DNA from: Oxalobacteraceae bacterium
GTDB lineage: Bacteria; Pseudomonadota; Gammaproteobacteria; Burkholderiales; Burkholderiaceae_D
NCBI GenBank assembly: GCA_021151485.1
Contig: JAGKXB010000041.1
Location: forward strand, 1 to 15,550
Length of the DNA: 15,550 nt
Direction of reading: 5' to 3'
Part shown: in pieces, positions 1 through 7,828 of the stretch
Numbering within the stretch: the first letter of the stretch is position 1
Layout: each line of letters begins with the position of its first letter
Position numbers and translations under genes: made by a program
The notes under the pieces: model-generated
What the model saw: only the letters and a program-made list of their open reading frames with translations
The model's database searches: none
Told to the model about the DNA's origin: nothing

Positions 1-643
1 ACCGGACATTACTGGGCAGCGAGTTTATGTGCTCTTGGGATAACTTGTTTTTATAGTTACCTGTGATGTAAATAGCGATATCGGGTGTCTGTTCCGCGGC
101 TTTAATAACTTCAAAGTAGGGCTCATCCGCTGCCCAGGTGCAAATGAAAAGAGCAAAATTTCTCTCGGCGGGTAAGGGAGCTAAAGACGGGTGATTGGGG
201 ATCGGTGGAATGGGGTCAGGAAAAACAAAAGGCGTTCCTCCCCAGGTTGCAACCTGTTCGGCAAGATACTTATTGCTAACTATCACCAAGCTGGCATTGC
301 GCGATATAAATCTCGCGATTGAATTTAGAAACTTATGCTTTCCTTCCAGTGGGTAAATTCCGGCATTGTGAGCATCAACAATAACTATGCGACGCAAGCA
401 GAGTTTAAGACACACGGCAACGAAGGATAAAACGATCGAAGGGTTTTGCGTGTAAATAACACTAATTTTTTTTGAAAAAATAATAGATAAAGTCTTTGCG
501 AGTAAAATTATATATTTAATCGAACGAGGCTTTTTTGACGTCAGTTCATAAAGATCAACGTCTAGCGATGCGCTCATACTTCTGTTTCTAGGTTGAACTT
601 CCCATGTAAACCAACCCGCATTATTTTGCTTGCTCATACTCAT
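1..643 (-). CDS. GT-B fold (GT4-like) glycosyltransferase, C-terminus outside window
   Basis: Only the first 214 codons are present; the reading frame is open to the window edge. I translated it by hand from the ATG at 643; a second in-frame ATG lies at 637. The start sits 2 bases after the stop of the ligase-like gene, so translation is probably coupled. Visible features are a basic, hydrophobic segment near residues 40-85, a DAHNAG motif at the end of a beta strand, then VSNKYLAEQV followed by WGG. This pattern fits the N-terminal Rossmann half of GT-B enzymes, which use nucleotide sugars at the cytoplasmic membrane face. The catalytic EX7E region would lie outside the window. The sugar and acceptor cannot be read from the sequence. 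Family assignment is moderately sure; it probably extends an exopolysaccharide repeat unit. Confidence 0.7.
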   Translation of the reverse strand, partial: MSMSKQNNAGWFTWEVQPRNRSMSASLDVDLYELTSKKPRSIKYIILLAKTLSIIFSKKISVIYTQNPSIVLSFVAVCLKLCLRRIVIVDAHNAGIYPLEGKHKFLNSIARFISRNASLVIVSNKYLAEQVATWGGTPFVFPDPIPPIPNHPSLAPLPAERNFALFICTWAADEPYFEVIKAAEQTPDIAIYITGNYKNKLSQEHINSLPSNVR

Positions 644-645
644 CG

Positions 646-1953
646 CTATTCGTGACTCTTCCGGGTTTCAATGTGAATTAATTTAGTAACAGCGAGAGCA
701 ATGCCAAGCGCAACCCACCAATACACTTCATACAAATCCATGCCAAACAGGCCAAGTAACAATCGAATAAAAAGATAACCAATAACCGCTTTGCTCAAGT
801 TAATCAGGAAGTGATTATTCAACGAATCCGCATCAAATTTCCCCAAGTTTTTTATGTTCATTGCATTTAATTTAATTAGTTTGAAGACAAAATAGAAAAA
901 TACAAAAAAGCCAATTGGACCAATATTCGTTAGCACTTCAAGGTAGAGGTTGTGGGTATTTTGGCTCCTTCCGAACATTTCATATCTGACTTTGGAAAAC
1001 GCTTGAACACCAACACCCATTGGGTGTTCTATATATAGCTTTATTGCATCGGCAATGATTTCTTTACGCTTTTCACTCGAGCCACCTTCTTTTTCCTGGC
1101 CAGTGAAAATAGACCCAAAACGTTCTTTATACTCCGCTGGTACAAAATTGAAGGTCGCTGCGATAATCGCTATACCTAAAAGAAAAATCTTGAACTTTCC
1201 TGTTTTTAATTTCATTAAAAAATAACATGTGCCTAGAGCAACAGCGACATAGCCGGTACGAGACCCGGTTGTCACGATGATAATTAGACTAAATAATATA
1301 AGTGTTAACAGCCCAACCCTTAACAAATTACTTTTTACGCACATCAAAATGTAAACGGCAAACGGGAGGCAACCAACCGCGAATCCGCTGAAGGAGTTTG
1401 GATGTCCGTACATTGCTGTTGATCCGTGCAAGCGTTGAATTCCCTGATTTTCCCACATAAGGCTGCCAGTCAGCCAACCGAAAAAGCCTTCTTGTCCGAT
1501 TTTTAACCAGGCCAATAACATAAAGGCAACAATTACTCGCAAGTCTTCGATCTTTTCGGTAGCCGCGTAAATAAAAAATGAAATCAATGCGAATTTAATA
1601 ACTCTGTCATTATAAACTCTAATGGATTCTTGCCTGTCCATGGAAAATATCGTGTAGATTCCAAGAATAAAAATTAGCAAGAAAGTAGTTTTGGTTACTG
1701 AATTAAACTGCGTTTGCTTGTTTGAATCTCCGAAATATTTAACCAGGCACCAAATTCCAACAAAAGCGCCATACGTAAATTGAAAACGAATGGCTTGCAA
1801 TTCGGGAATACGAAAGTGCAGCTCCAAATAAAAGGCAAAAATATAAAAGCCAACGCAATAGGCAAGCGGCTGCCCCCTGAAAAACGATCTGATTTCATAG
1901 GCCGCAGTATTGATATTTGGAGCTTCGAGTTTGCGATCCAGGTTATTCATCAT
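646..1953 (-). CDS. O-antigen ligase / polymerase-like membrane protein (Wzy_C family), exosortase-associated
   Basis: A protein of about 435 residues with roughly ten hydrophobic membrane segments. Between them is a long periplasm-type loop near residues 270-335, containing RKEII and HPMGVGVQAF and followed by NTHNLYLEVL. This loop pattern, with the conserved His of the NTHN motif and an upstream GSRTGY, is characteristic of the Wzy_C family of O-antigen ligases and polymerases. Family members transfer or polymerise lipid-linked glycans on the periplasmic side; in exosortase A loci such proteins are annotated as putative O-glycosylation ligases. Here it could polymerise the exopolysaccharide or attach it to protein; the sequence does not decide. 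The frame can be extended to a TTG at 1962, but two adjacent ATG codons at 1953 and 1950 are more likely starts. GGGT a few bases upstream is a weak ribosome site, best spaced for 1950. The next gene begins 2 bases after its stop. Confidence 0.8.
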   Translation of the reverse strand: MMNNLDRKLEAPNINTAAYEIRSFFRGQPLAYCVGFYIFAFYLELHFRIPELQAIRFQFTYGAFVGIWCLVKYFGDSNKQTQFNSVTKTTFLLIFILGIYTIFSMDRQESIRVYNDRVIKFALISFFIYAATEKIEDLRVIVAFMLLAWLKIGQEGFFGWLTGSLMWENQGIQRLHGSTAMYGHPNSFSGFAVGCLPFAVYILMCVKSNLLRVGLLTLILFSLIIIVTTGSRTGYVAVALGTCYFLMKLKTGKFKIFLLGIAIIAATFNFVPAEYKERFGSIFTGQEKEGGSSEKRKEIIADAIKLYIEHPMGVGVQAFSKVRYEMFGRSQNTHNLYLEVLTNIGPIGFFVFFYFVFKLIKLNAMNIKNLGKFDADSLNNHFLINLSKAVIGYLFIRLLLGLFGMDLYEVYWWVALGIALAVTKLIHIETRKSHE

Positions 1954-1981
1954 ACTACCCAAATTGGCAACAAATTAATTA

Positions 1982-2008
1982 GACCACGGCGCTGATCGTG
2001 TAGTGGTC
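1982..2008 (-). repeat. Inverted repeat (6-bp stem, 15-base loop) in the gap between two operon genes
   Basis: GACCAC at 1982-1987 pairs perfectly with GTGGTC at 2003-2008. The repeat lies right after the stop of the GT4 gene and before the ligase-like gene, in the longest gap (57 bases) of the glycan operon. On the minus-strand transcript it is followed by an AU-rich stretch without a clean U-run. It is therefore more likely an RNA hairpin that affects stability or partial termination than a strong terminator. It could also be chance. Confidence 0.35.
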
Positions 2009-2010
2009 GC

Positions 2011-3105
2011 TCATGTTCGGAATGCAGCGAGTTGCTCCTGGTAAAAATGATTATGCATCGCAATACATTTTTCCCAACTATATTCAGATTCAACCTTATG
2101 GCGTGCTGAAGCTGCAAGCTGTCTTGCAAGCAGCGGATTCTCGATCAATGTCTCCATTGCCCTGGCGAGTGCTTCCTCATTGTCTGGTGGAACCAGCAAT
2201 CCAGTTACACCGTCTTCCACAAGTTCCGGATTGCCTCCGACACTGGTTGCAATCGCAGTTACACCTCTAAACATATATTCTAATAGCGCGTTGCTCAGCC
2301 CCTCGGAATCAGAGCAGATAACGCCCAGATCGAGGGTTCCAAGATAACCGGTAACATCAGCAACCCTGCCGGCAAAGTGTAGTTGATGAAATACCCCCAG
2401 TTGCTTAGCCATGGCTTCAAGCTCTGGCCGCATGTGCCCATCCCCGATGATATGAAAACAGATCGACGGGTAACTTTTATGGACAATAGCGGCTGCTCTG
2501 ATAAACAGATCAGTCCGCTTAACGTGCCGGGTCATATTACCTACTATGCCAATATGCTGGATTGGCCCAGTGTGTTCCACGTAGGGTAGCGCCGCGACAT
2601 CAATTCCATTTCTGAGCAGCGCCATTTTCTCGCGCGGTAACGAAAAGCTATTACTAAAGTGACTTTTCACTATCTCTGCGTTGCAAATAAAGCCCGTCAT
2701 CTTTCCATAAACCCATTTCAGCACGACGGCTTGCTTTTTGGAGTGCCAAAAACCGAGGTCACGAAAGCAGGCGATACGGACTTTGGTCTTTGCTAAAAAT
2801 GCAGCGGCTCCACCAAACAAGGTTGAATCTTGAAAAAACGTTTGAACTACATCAATTTTTTCATTGCGAAGAAAACGAACTAACTTGATAAGAGACATTA
2901 TTCCGGAGAGCGAAAATAATTTTTTTACTTGCCAGTTCAGGTGTACACAATTGGCCGGTGTTAAGTCTGGCGATGATTCTCTGATGGTTAATAAATAGGG
3001 AGTATATCTGTTGCGATCCAGTTGGTTGATCAAACCAATGAGTTGCAGTTCCGTACCACCACGAATGAGTTTATCGATACAAAAAATAATTTTTACCGGT
3101 TGCAT
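2011..3105 (-). CDS. GT4-family glycosyltransferase
   Basis: A GT-B enzyme of 364 residues. The N-terminus MQPVKIIFCIDKLIRGGTEL is the usual first strand with a glycine-rich loop of GT4 enzymes. The C-terminal Rossmann half has GIVGN, IIGDG and the SDSEGLSNALLEYMFRG segment, which contains the EX7E nucleotide-sugar motif, then GGNPELVEDGVTGLLVP. It should add a sugar to a lipid-linked intermediate at the inner face of the cytoplasmic membrane; sugar unknown. Related enzymes in exosortase A loci are called PEP-CTERM/EpsH1-associated sugar transferases. The frame runs upstream to a GTG at 3168, which would overlap the previous gene by 43 bases and add 21 residues unlike the family start. The ATG at 3105 is therefore preferred, 20 bases after the previous stop. 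No strong ribosome binding site precedes it. Confidence 0.85.
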   Translation of the reverse strand: MQPVKIIFCIDKLIRGGTELQLIGLINQLDRNRYTPYLLTIRESSPDLTPANCVHLNWQVKKLFSLSGIMSLIKLVRFLRNEKIDVVQTFFQDSTLFGGAAAFLAKTKVRIACFRDLGFWHSKKQAVVLKWVYGKMTGFICNAEIVKSHFSNSFSLPREKMALLRNGIDVAALPYVEHTGPIQHIGIVGNMTRHVKRTDLFIRAAAIVHKSYPSICFHIIGDGHMRPELEAMAKQLGVFHQLHFAGRVADVTGYLGTLDLGVICSDSEGLSNALLEYMFRGVTAIATSVGGNPELVEDGVTGLLVPPDNEEALARAMETLIENPLLARQLAASARHKVESEYSWEKCIAMHNHFYQEQLAAFRT

Positions 3106-3125
3106 ATCGAAGTACTTGTTGGTTA

Positions 3126-4268
3126 TTAGGGAATAAGGGCGCTGTAGATTGGAAGGTAAGCCAGGCACATTGCCCTACTCGAATAATTTTTTATCATTGC
3201 TTCATGACAACTCGCGGCAAGTTTTTGCGCGAGTAACTCATCCTCTTTAAGTTTGATCACCGCTGTCGCGAGCGCTTCAGGCGATTCTAGCGGGATTATT
3301 AGTCCGGTACTTTCGTGTTGGATCAGCTTTCCTATATCGCCAACGGCAGTTGCGATTATTGGCGTTGATGCGGCCGCCGCTTCAAGTAGGCTCATTGGCA
3401 TCCCTTCATCGATAGATGGGAGTGCAAATAAATCTGTAATGCCAAGCAGCTGATCGATGTCATTGCGGAAGCCTAAAAGTTTCACGTAGTCTTCTACTTG
3501 TTCGAGGTGGATTAATTCGGTTAATTCCTGATGCAAAGGACCTTCGCCCACGATCAGTATTTTTACGTTATGCCCCTGCTGCTGTATTAATTTTGCCGCT
3601 TTAATGAGAACCCATTGCGCTTTTTGGCGATTTAATCGCGCGCTGTTGAGTATACAATAGTCGTCAGGGGCCAAGCCCAGTGCGTTGCGCAATGCGAATT
3701 TTTCTTCGGAGGTTAATTTTTTCTCGGGAGTATCAACACCGTTGCGAATGAGTTCAACATTGTCTGGCGGTAATTTGCTTTCTAGTAATATTTGTTTGAT
3801 GGGCTCAGAGACGGCAACGATTTTCGGAAACCAACGATAGAAAAATTTCTCCAGCGCAATCATGACACGCATCTTAAGCGGTCCTTTGGAGGGTTCAAAC
3901 CAAAGGTGGCAAGTGGCTATTACCGGAATCTTCGTTATCTTTTTTAATAGATAGCCGAAAACCGAAGGTTTATAGCCATGGGAATGAATGAGTGAAATTT
4001 TTTCATCCGTGAGTTGTTTTGAGGCTCTATAGAGATCAACGATAAGGCGACTATTGGCAATCGGAATCTTTATTGCTTCTATATTAAGCTTTATGGCTGC
4101 GTCATAGAGCGCGCTTTTGGCGTTCGGGCTCGAGACTATACAGCCTACTACAGGGATATACTCGCCTTGTGCTATCAGCTGTTGTGACAAATTCAGAATG
4201 ACACGCTCGGCACCGTAAACCCCTTCGCTCTCGATAAAATGCAGTATCCGTTTATTACTTGGAATCAT
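3126..4268 (-). CDS. GT4-family glycosyltransferase
   Basis: A 380-residue GT-B glycosyltransferase. The first strand MIPSNKRILHFIESEGVYGAE carries the glycine-containing loop typical of GT4 enzymes, IHSHGYKPSVFGYLL forms part of the acceptor half, and VAVSEPIKQ with LIRNGVD mark the domain junction. The C-terminal half shows ILIVGEGP and then DEGMPMSLLEAAAASTPIIATAVGDI, which includes the EX7E motif that binds the nucleotide sugar. It is cytoplasmic or membrane-peripheral, with unknown sugar. The ATG at 4268 has a GAAGGA ribosome site at 4272-4277 and overlaps the end of the upstream GT-C gene by 14 bases, indicating coupled translation. It is similar in architecture to the next gene downstream, but the two differ enough that a recent duplication is unlikely. 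Confidence 0.88.
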   Translation of the reverse strand: MIPSNKRILHFIESEGVYGAERVILNLSQQLIAQGEYIPVVGCIVSSPNAKSALYDAAIKLNIEAIKIPIANSRLIVDLYRASKQLTDEKISLIHSHGYKPSVFGYLLKKITKIPVIATCHLWFEPSKGPLKMRVMIALEKFFYRWFPKIVAVSEPIKQILLESKLPPDNVELIRNGVDTPEKKLTSEEKFALRNALGLAPDDYCILNSARLNRQKAQWVLIKAAKLIQQQGHNVKILIVGEGPLHQELTELIHLEQVEDYVKLLGFRNDIDQLLGITDLFALPSIDEGMPMSLLEAAAASTPIIATAVGDIGKLIQHESTGLIIPLESPEALATAVIKLKEDELLAQKLAASCHEAMIKNYSSRAMCLAYLPIYSALIP

Positions 4269-5910
4269 CTTTCCTTCTCACGTAAACATCATAGGGTAAT
4301 CCGCCTGTTCCTGCTTTTCCTCCTGGGGCATTGACGGTTGTAATTTTGATAAATTCCTGTTGTACCTTCGCTAGCAGTTCGTCAGCTTCCGGGGTGCGAT
4401 AATTTTGCATGGATAGAACATACTTGATATCGCTGAATTCTACCTTGCCGTGCAAGGACTCAAGGGGGGAGGTGTTTAGTCCGTAATAGTTAAAGCCGTT
4501 GTCAGACTTCGCATTAAGCATATGGATTAATTCGAGTCGCGCACGTTCTTCCCAGAGACGAATATGGCGATTGGTATAGCTTTCGCCTTCGTCCAGCGAC
4601 TTTTGAATTAAATATTCATAGGCACTTTTTCGATTTCTGAGGCTGGTTGTGTTCCACGGAAGAAATAGTGTGTCGTAACCAATAATGTAAATAACATCTT
4701 CACTATTAACATTTCCCTTTACCCATTGGCTCATCTCCCCATAATTCGCGTTGTCGAATTCATGTGACTGGTTGTACATCTGGTAGAAAAATATAACTCC
4801 GACTAAGGGGAGGGCGGCAATCCGTATCATAGTTATCGGCATCCGGGTTACCAGATAGGTGCCTGCGACCAGAAAAAGAGGCAATACCGGCAGCATCCAA
4901 TAGGCTCGCAGTTGGCGAATACTCAGGAATGTGGCAAGTAAAATTACAGACATAAAAAGCACGCTTTTTATCTTTGGCGGCATGCTGTTTCTACTTTTAA
5001 TAAAGCTGAAAACAGCACCGCCAATAATTATCGGCGCAAGTATATAGCCCGTTCCCCTTAATACGGTAATCACTTGATCTCCCCACTGTATCCAGGGTGA
5101 TTCATCATCCTTAATATTCAGTGCACGCAGTTTGATATAGAGTAATGGGTCGAATAAGGGCGAGCCCGCTGCGATAAAAAATGTGAGTAAGGCGGAGAAA
5201 CCGAATGGAATTATTCTTCCGATGGCGTTTGCAAAGCCCAGTTGACGAATCAGATCCATTGAAAAAAATATAACGAACAAGCATGCGTGCAGTTTAAAGC
5301 CCGTTGCTGCTCCTAATATGATTGCCGATGCAAAAAAATAATTTTTACGCTCTCCAAAGCTGGACTGGTAATAAAGTAGCGTACCCAATGCAACCAGGAA
5401 TGTTGTCATTGTGTCGGGTCGGGCAACCAGGTAGCACCATAGTGTGTTGTAACTGAGTAAGAATAAACTGGTAGCGGCGGCGGCCCACCAATTTGCATTT
5501 TTTTCCTCCTGGAAAATATGGCGAGCAAAAAAGAACAAGATGAGCGCTGTTGCGAAGTCAGCTACCAACATAAGTACTCGATAGCTATATATGTATTGAT
5601 CAGGTGCGTTAATAAAATCTCGATATGCATCCGCAACCAAATTAATGCCAATTGAATCGAGATTCCCGGTGGCGATTAGCTTTGCTACATAAGTTAGAAT
5701 TGAGCTTAGCCCAACCAGCCAGCTTTCAATGTAAGTTCTCTGTGGCGGCGGTTCACCAAACCATACAAGAAAGCCAGCTTCATAAAGAGTGTTGTCATCA
5801 ATCGTGACATAGGGTGCGCCCACGTAAAAAACATGTAGCTTCAATGCGATAGAGATAGCTGCAATTATCGCAAGCACCAGGAAGGGTAAATATTTACTTT
5901 GGCTAGTCAC
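4255..5910 (-). CDS. GT-C fold membrane glycosyltransferase (GT39/ArnT-like)
   Basis: A 551-residue protein with a hydrophobic N-terminal helix, then a periplasmic-type loop carrying the DD pair (TIDDN, Asp38-Asp39). About nine more membrane spans run to roughly residue 385, with a soluble C-terminal domain of about 165 residues. The acidic pair in the first loop and the later ARPD motif (residues 163-166) fit GT-C enzymes, which use polyprenyl-phosphate sugars and act on the periplasmic side, as in the protein-mannosyltransferase and ArnT families. It may decorate the exopolysaccharide or a surface protein; donor and acceptor are unknown. The start is a GTG at 5910: AGGG precedes it by 7 bases and there is no in-frame ATG in the first 100 residues. 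The gap from the deacetylase gene is 29 bases and its 3' end overlaps the next gene by 14 bases. Confidence 0.8.
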   Translation of the reverse strand: MTSQSKYLPFLVLAIIAAISIALKLHVFYVGAPYVTIDDNTLYEAGFLVWFGEPPPQRTYIESWLVGLSSILTYVAKLIATGNLDSIGINLVADAYRDFINAPDQYIYSYRVLMLVADFATALILFFFARHIFQEEKNANWWAAAATSLFLLSYNTLWCYLVARPDTMTTFLVALGTLLYYQSSFGERKNYFFASAIILGAATGFKLHACLFVIFFSMDLIRQLGFANAIGRIIPFGFSALLTFFIAAGSPLFDPLLYIKLRALNIKDDESPWIQWGDQVITVLRGTGYILAPIIIGGAVFSFIKSRNSMPPKIKSVLFMSVILLATFLSIRQLRAYWMLPVLPLFLVAGTYLVTRMPITMIRIAALPLVGVIFFYQMYNQSHEFDNANYGEMSQWVKGNVNSEDVIYIIGYDTLFLPWNTTSLRNRKSAYEYLIQKSLDEGESYTNRHIRLWEERARLELIHMLNAKSDNGFNYYGLNTSPLESLHGKVEFSDIKYVLSMQNYRTPEADELLAKVQQEFIKITTVNAPGGKAGTGGLPYDVYVRRKDDSK

Positions 5911-5939
5911 TGAATAACCCTAAAGAAACAGAATAATAT

Positions 5940-6926
5940 TTAGTTGAAATACTGCTGTTGCTGCTCTGTTGAATGACGATTCAATATCCATTTGAAATAG
6001 TTAAAATCAGTGTTTGTAGCAAGTCGCCCAATAAGATATTGGCTCTTGGCAGCTATTGGATAATTCCGGGCGAGTAAGCCATAGCTATACCCGCATTGCG
6101 CTGCGCATTGAATTACATCGTCATTAATATCACTAAGGCGCCCATTCGGGTAGCAAATACCATGAACGTTATAACCCAATTCCCGATTAATTATATGAGC
6201 AGAATTGGTAAGTTCGTGAGTGATTATTTTGTAATCCAATCCGCTTAGTATTGGGTGGGTAACTGTGTGACTGCCTACATCAAGTCCTTCAGCTACCATC
6301 TCTTTCAGTTGGCCCCAAGTGACAGGCAAAAAAGGTGCAGCAGGTTGGATAGGAACTTCGCATACTGCTACTTGAGCTAATTTGTCGATAAAGGATTCAC
6401 GCAATTCACTGGTAAGTGTGAGGCAATAGTCGCCTAAAAGATTCCAGCTTGAGGAAAATTTATTTGCCTCAAAAGACAAATGCCCAAGGGGGGCTATAGA
6501 TATTTGCTTTTTGGAGCTATTGATCATTACGTATTTTAATCTGTCTGGCCAAAGCCAAACATCCCCATTTACAAATCCGGTGGTAATGTAAAGGCTTGCT
6601 GGAAGATTGTATTTTTTTAGGATTGGCCAGGCATATTCATAAAAGTCCCTATGCCCATCATCGAATGTAATCGCTATGGTGTAAGGTTGCAGGTTGTTAG
6701 TGCGTAATTCGTGCAGTAACGTTTCGATGGATACAACTCTAAAATGATTCCTCAGATAGTTAATTTGTTTTTCAAATTCCGTTGGCGGAAGCCCTGAGGT
6801 GTACGCTGCTTCAGTGATGCGATGATACATAATAACCTGAGGGCGCAAGCGGTTATGCCATCGCAAAAATTTCAGGCCACCGCAAGATTCTACCAGTCGT
6901 AATAAAAATTGCTTATAGCGCTGCAT
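5940..6926 (-). CDS. NodB-type polysaccharide deacetylase family protein
   Basis: A 328-residue protein of carbohydrate esterase family 4. Motif 1 is TFDDG (residues 87-91, catalytic base Asp89 and metal Asp90). Motif 2 is SHTVTH (219-224, metal ligands His220 and His224), and CYPNGR (258-263) occupies the place of motif 3. About 130 residues separate motifs 1 and 2, longer than in small chitin deacetylases but usual for the bacterial exopolysaccharide subgroup with the MYHRI start and DVWLWPDRL insert. No signal peptide or membrane helix is visible, so it probably works in the cytoplasm on an N-acetylated lipid-linked sugar intermediate. It begins 2 bases after the upstream GT2 gene ends. 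The family is clear; the acetylated substrate is an inference. Confidence 0.88.
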   Translation of the reverse strand: MQRYKQFLLRLVESCGGLKFLRWHNRLRPQVIMYHRITEAAYTSGLPPTEFEKQINYLRNHFRVVSIETLLHELRTNNLQPYTIAITFDDGHRDFYEYAWPILKKYNLPASLYITTGFVNGDVWLWPDRLKYVMINSSKKQISIAPLGHLSFEANKFSSSWNLLGDYCLTLTSELRESFIDKLAQVAVCEVPIQPAAPFLPVTWGQLKEMVAEGLDVGSHTVTHPILSGLDYKIITHELTNSAHIINRELGYNVHGICYPNGRLSDINDDVIQCAAQCGYSYGLLARNYPIAAKSQYLIGRLATNTDFNYFKWILNRHSTEQQQQYFN

Positions 6927-6928
6927 AA

Positions 6929-7828
6929 TTAATATTTGCCGAGAATCAGTTTGGCGAGTGATTTCCAGCCATAGATTTTAAGTGGATCAAGCCACAATCC
7001 GTGTATGATTTTTCGCAGCGGCATTAGAAAGAGCTTTTCATTTCGGGCGTACACTACGGCTTCGCGCATATACATATCGGCCCAAGCTTTTTTAACAAAT
7101 TTAGGATCGAGGTGGTCTTTGTGTTGCGCAATAAATTTATTCAAAATTCGATTGGCAAACTCGTAGCGGCCACGATAATTATTGGACATCTGGCCGGACC
7201 ATACCCGGTATATATAGGTTCTTTCAGGGGTGTATGCAAACTCCCAATTTAGCGAATAGCGGAGCCATAAATCCCAATCAATACCCATTCTAAATTCTTC
7301 GTCAAAAATGCCATTTCTTTCAATACACTGGCGGCGAATAATGGCCGTTCCAAAGGGGACAAAGTTCTCAATGAGCATTTGATTGGTGACCCGGCCGGTA
7401 TGTCGGGTCTCTATGGCGGGCTTGATGTAGCGAATATTGTTTTCATCAATATTGCTAACTTCACTGTAAACAACCCCAACAGCAGGGTTGGAAAAAAGCG
7501 GCATTTGTACTTCTAATTTATTGCTTTCCCATAAATCGTCTGCATCGCAAAACGCAATGAACTCGCCGTGAGTATTATTAATTCCACAATTCTTCGCTTT
7601 TGGTTGCCCCTGGTTAGGTGTTCTGATGTAGATGACCCGTTGATCTGCGTTGTACTTCCCCATTGTTTCCTGGGTGTTGTCGGTAGACCCATCATCAATC
7701 ACAACTACTTCAATATTGGTCCATGTTTGATTCAATATTGAATCAACTGCTTGATCAATATATTGCCCCATGTTGTACGTTGCGATAACAACACTAACCA
7801 GTGGTTGGGTATTTGTTACACCTTGCAT
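6929..7828 (-). CDS. GT2-family glycosyltransferase (GT-A fold)
   Basis: A 299-residue soluble inverting glycosyltransferase. The GT-A signature is complete: VSVVIATYN (residues 11-19), VVIDDGSTDNT (42-52), NQGQPKAKNCGI (72-83), FCDADDLW (93-100) with the DXD metal site, and GIDWDLWLRYS (182-192) near the expected catalytic region. It should transfer a sugar from a nucleotide donor in the cytoplasm to the growing lipid-linked glycan. The ATG at 7828 lies inside the end of the upstream ligase gene (13-base overlap), with an AGG-type ribosome site about 9 bases before it. No signal peptide is visible. The short C-terminal tail is basic and hydrophobic and could touch the membrane. Confidence 0.92.
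   Translation of the reverse strand: MQGVTNTQPLVSVVIATYNMGQYIDQAVDSILNQTWTNIEVVVIDDGSTDNTQETMGKYNADQRVIYIRTPNQGQPKAKNCGINNTHGEFIAFCDADDLWESNKLEVQMPLFSNPAVGVVYSEVSNIDENNIRYIKPAIETRHTGRVTNQMLIENFVPFGTAIIRRQCIERNGIFDEEFRMGIDWDLWLRYSLNWEFAYTPERTYIYRVWSGQMSNNYRGRYEFANRILNKFIAQHKDHLDPKFVKKAWADMYMREAVVYARNEKLFLMPLRKIIHGLWLDPLKIYGWKSLAKLILGKY

Noticed and set aside
2011..4268. Two adjacent GT4 genes as a recent tandem duplication.
   Set aside because: The proteins share only family motifs and differ along most of their length.
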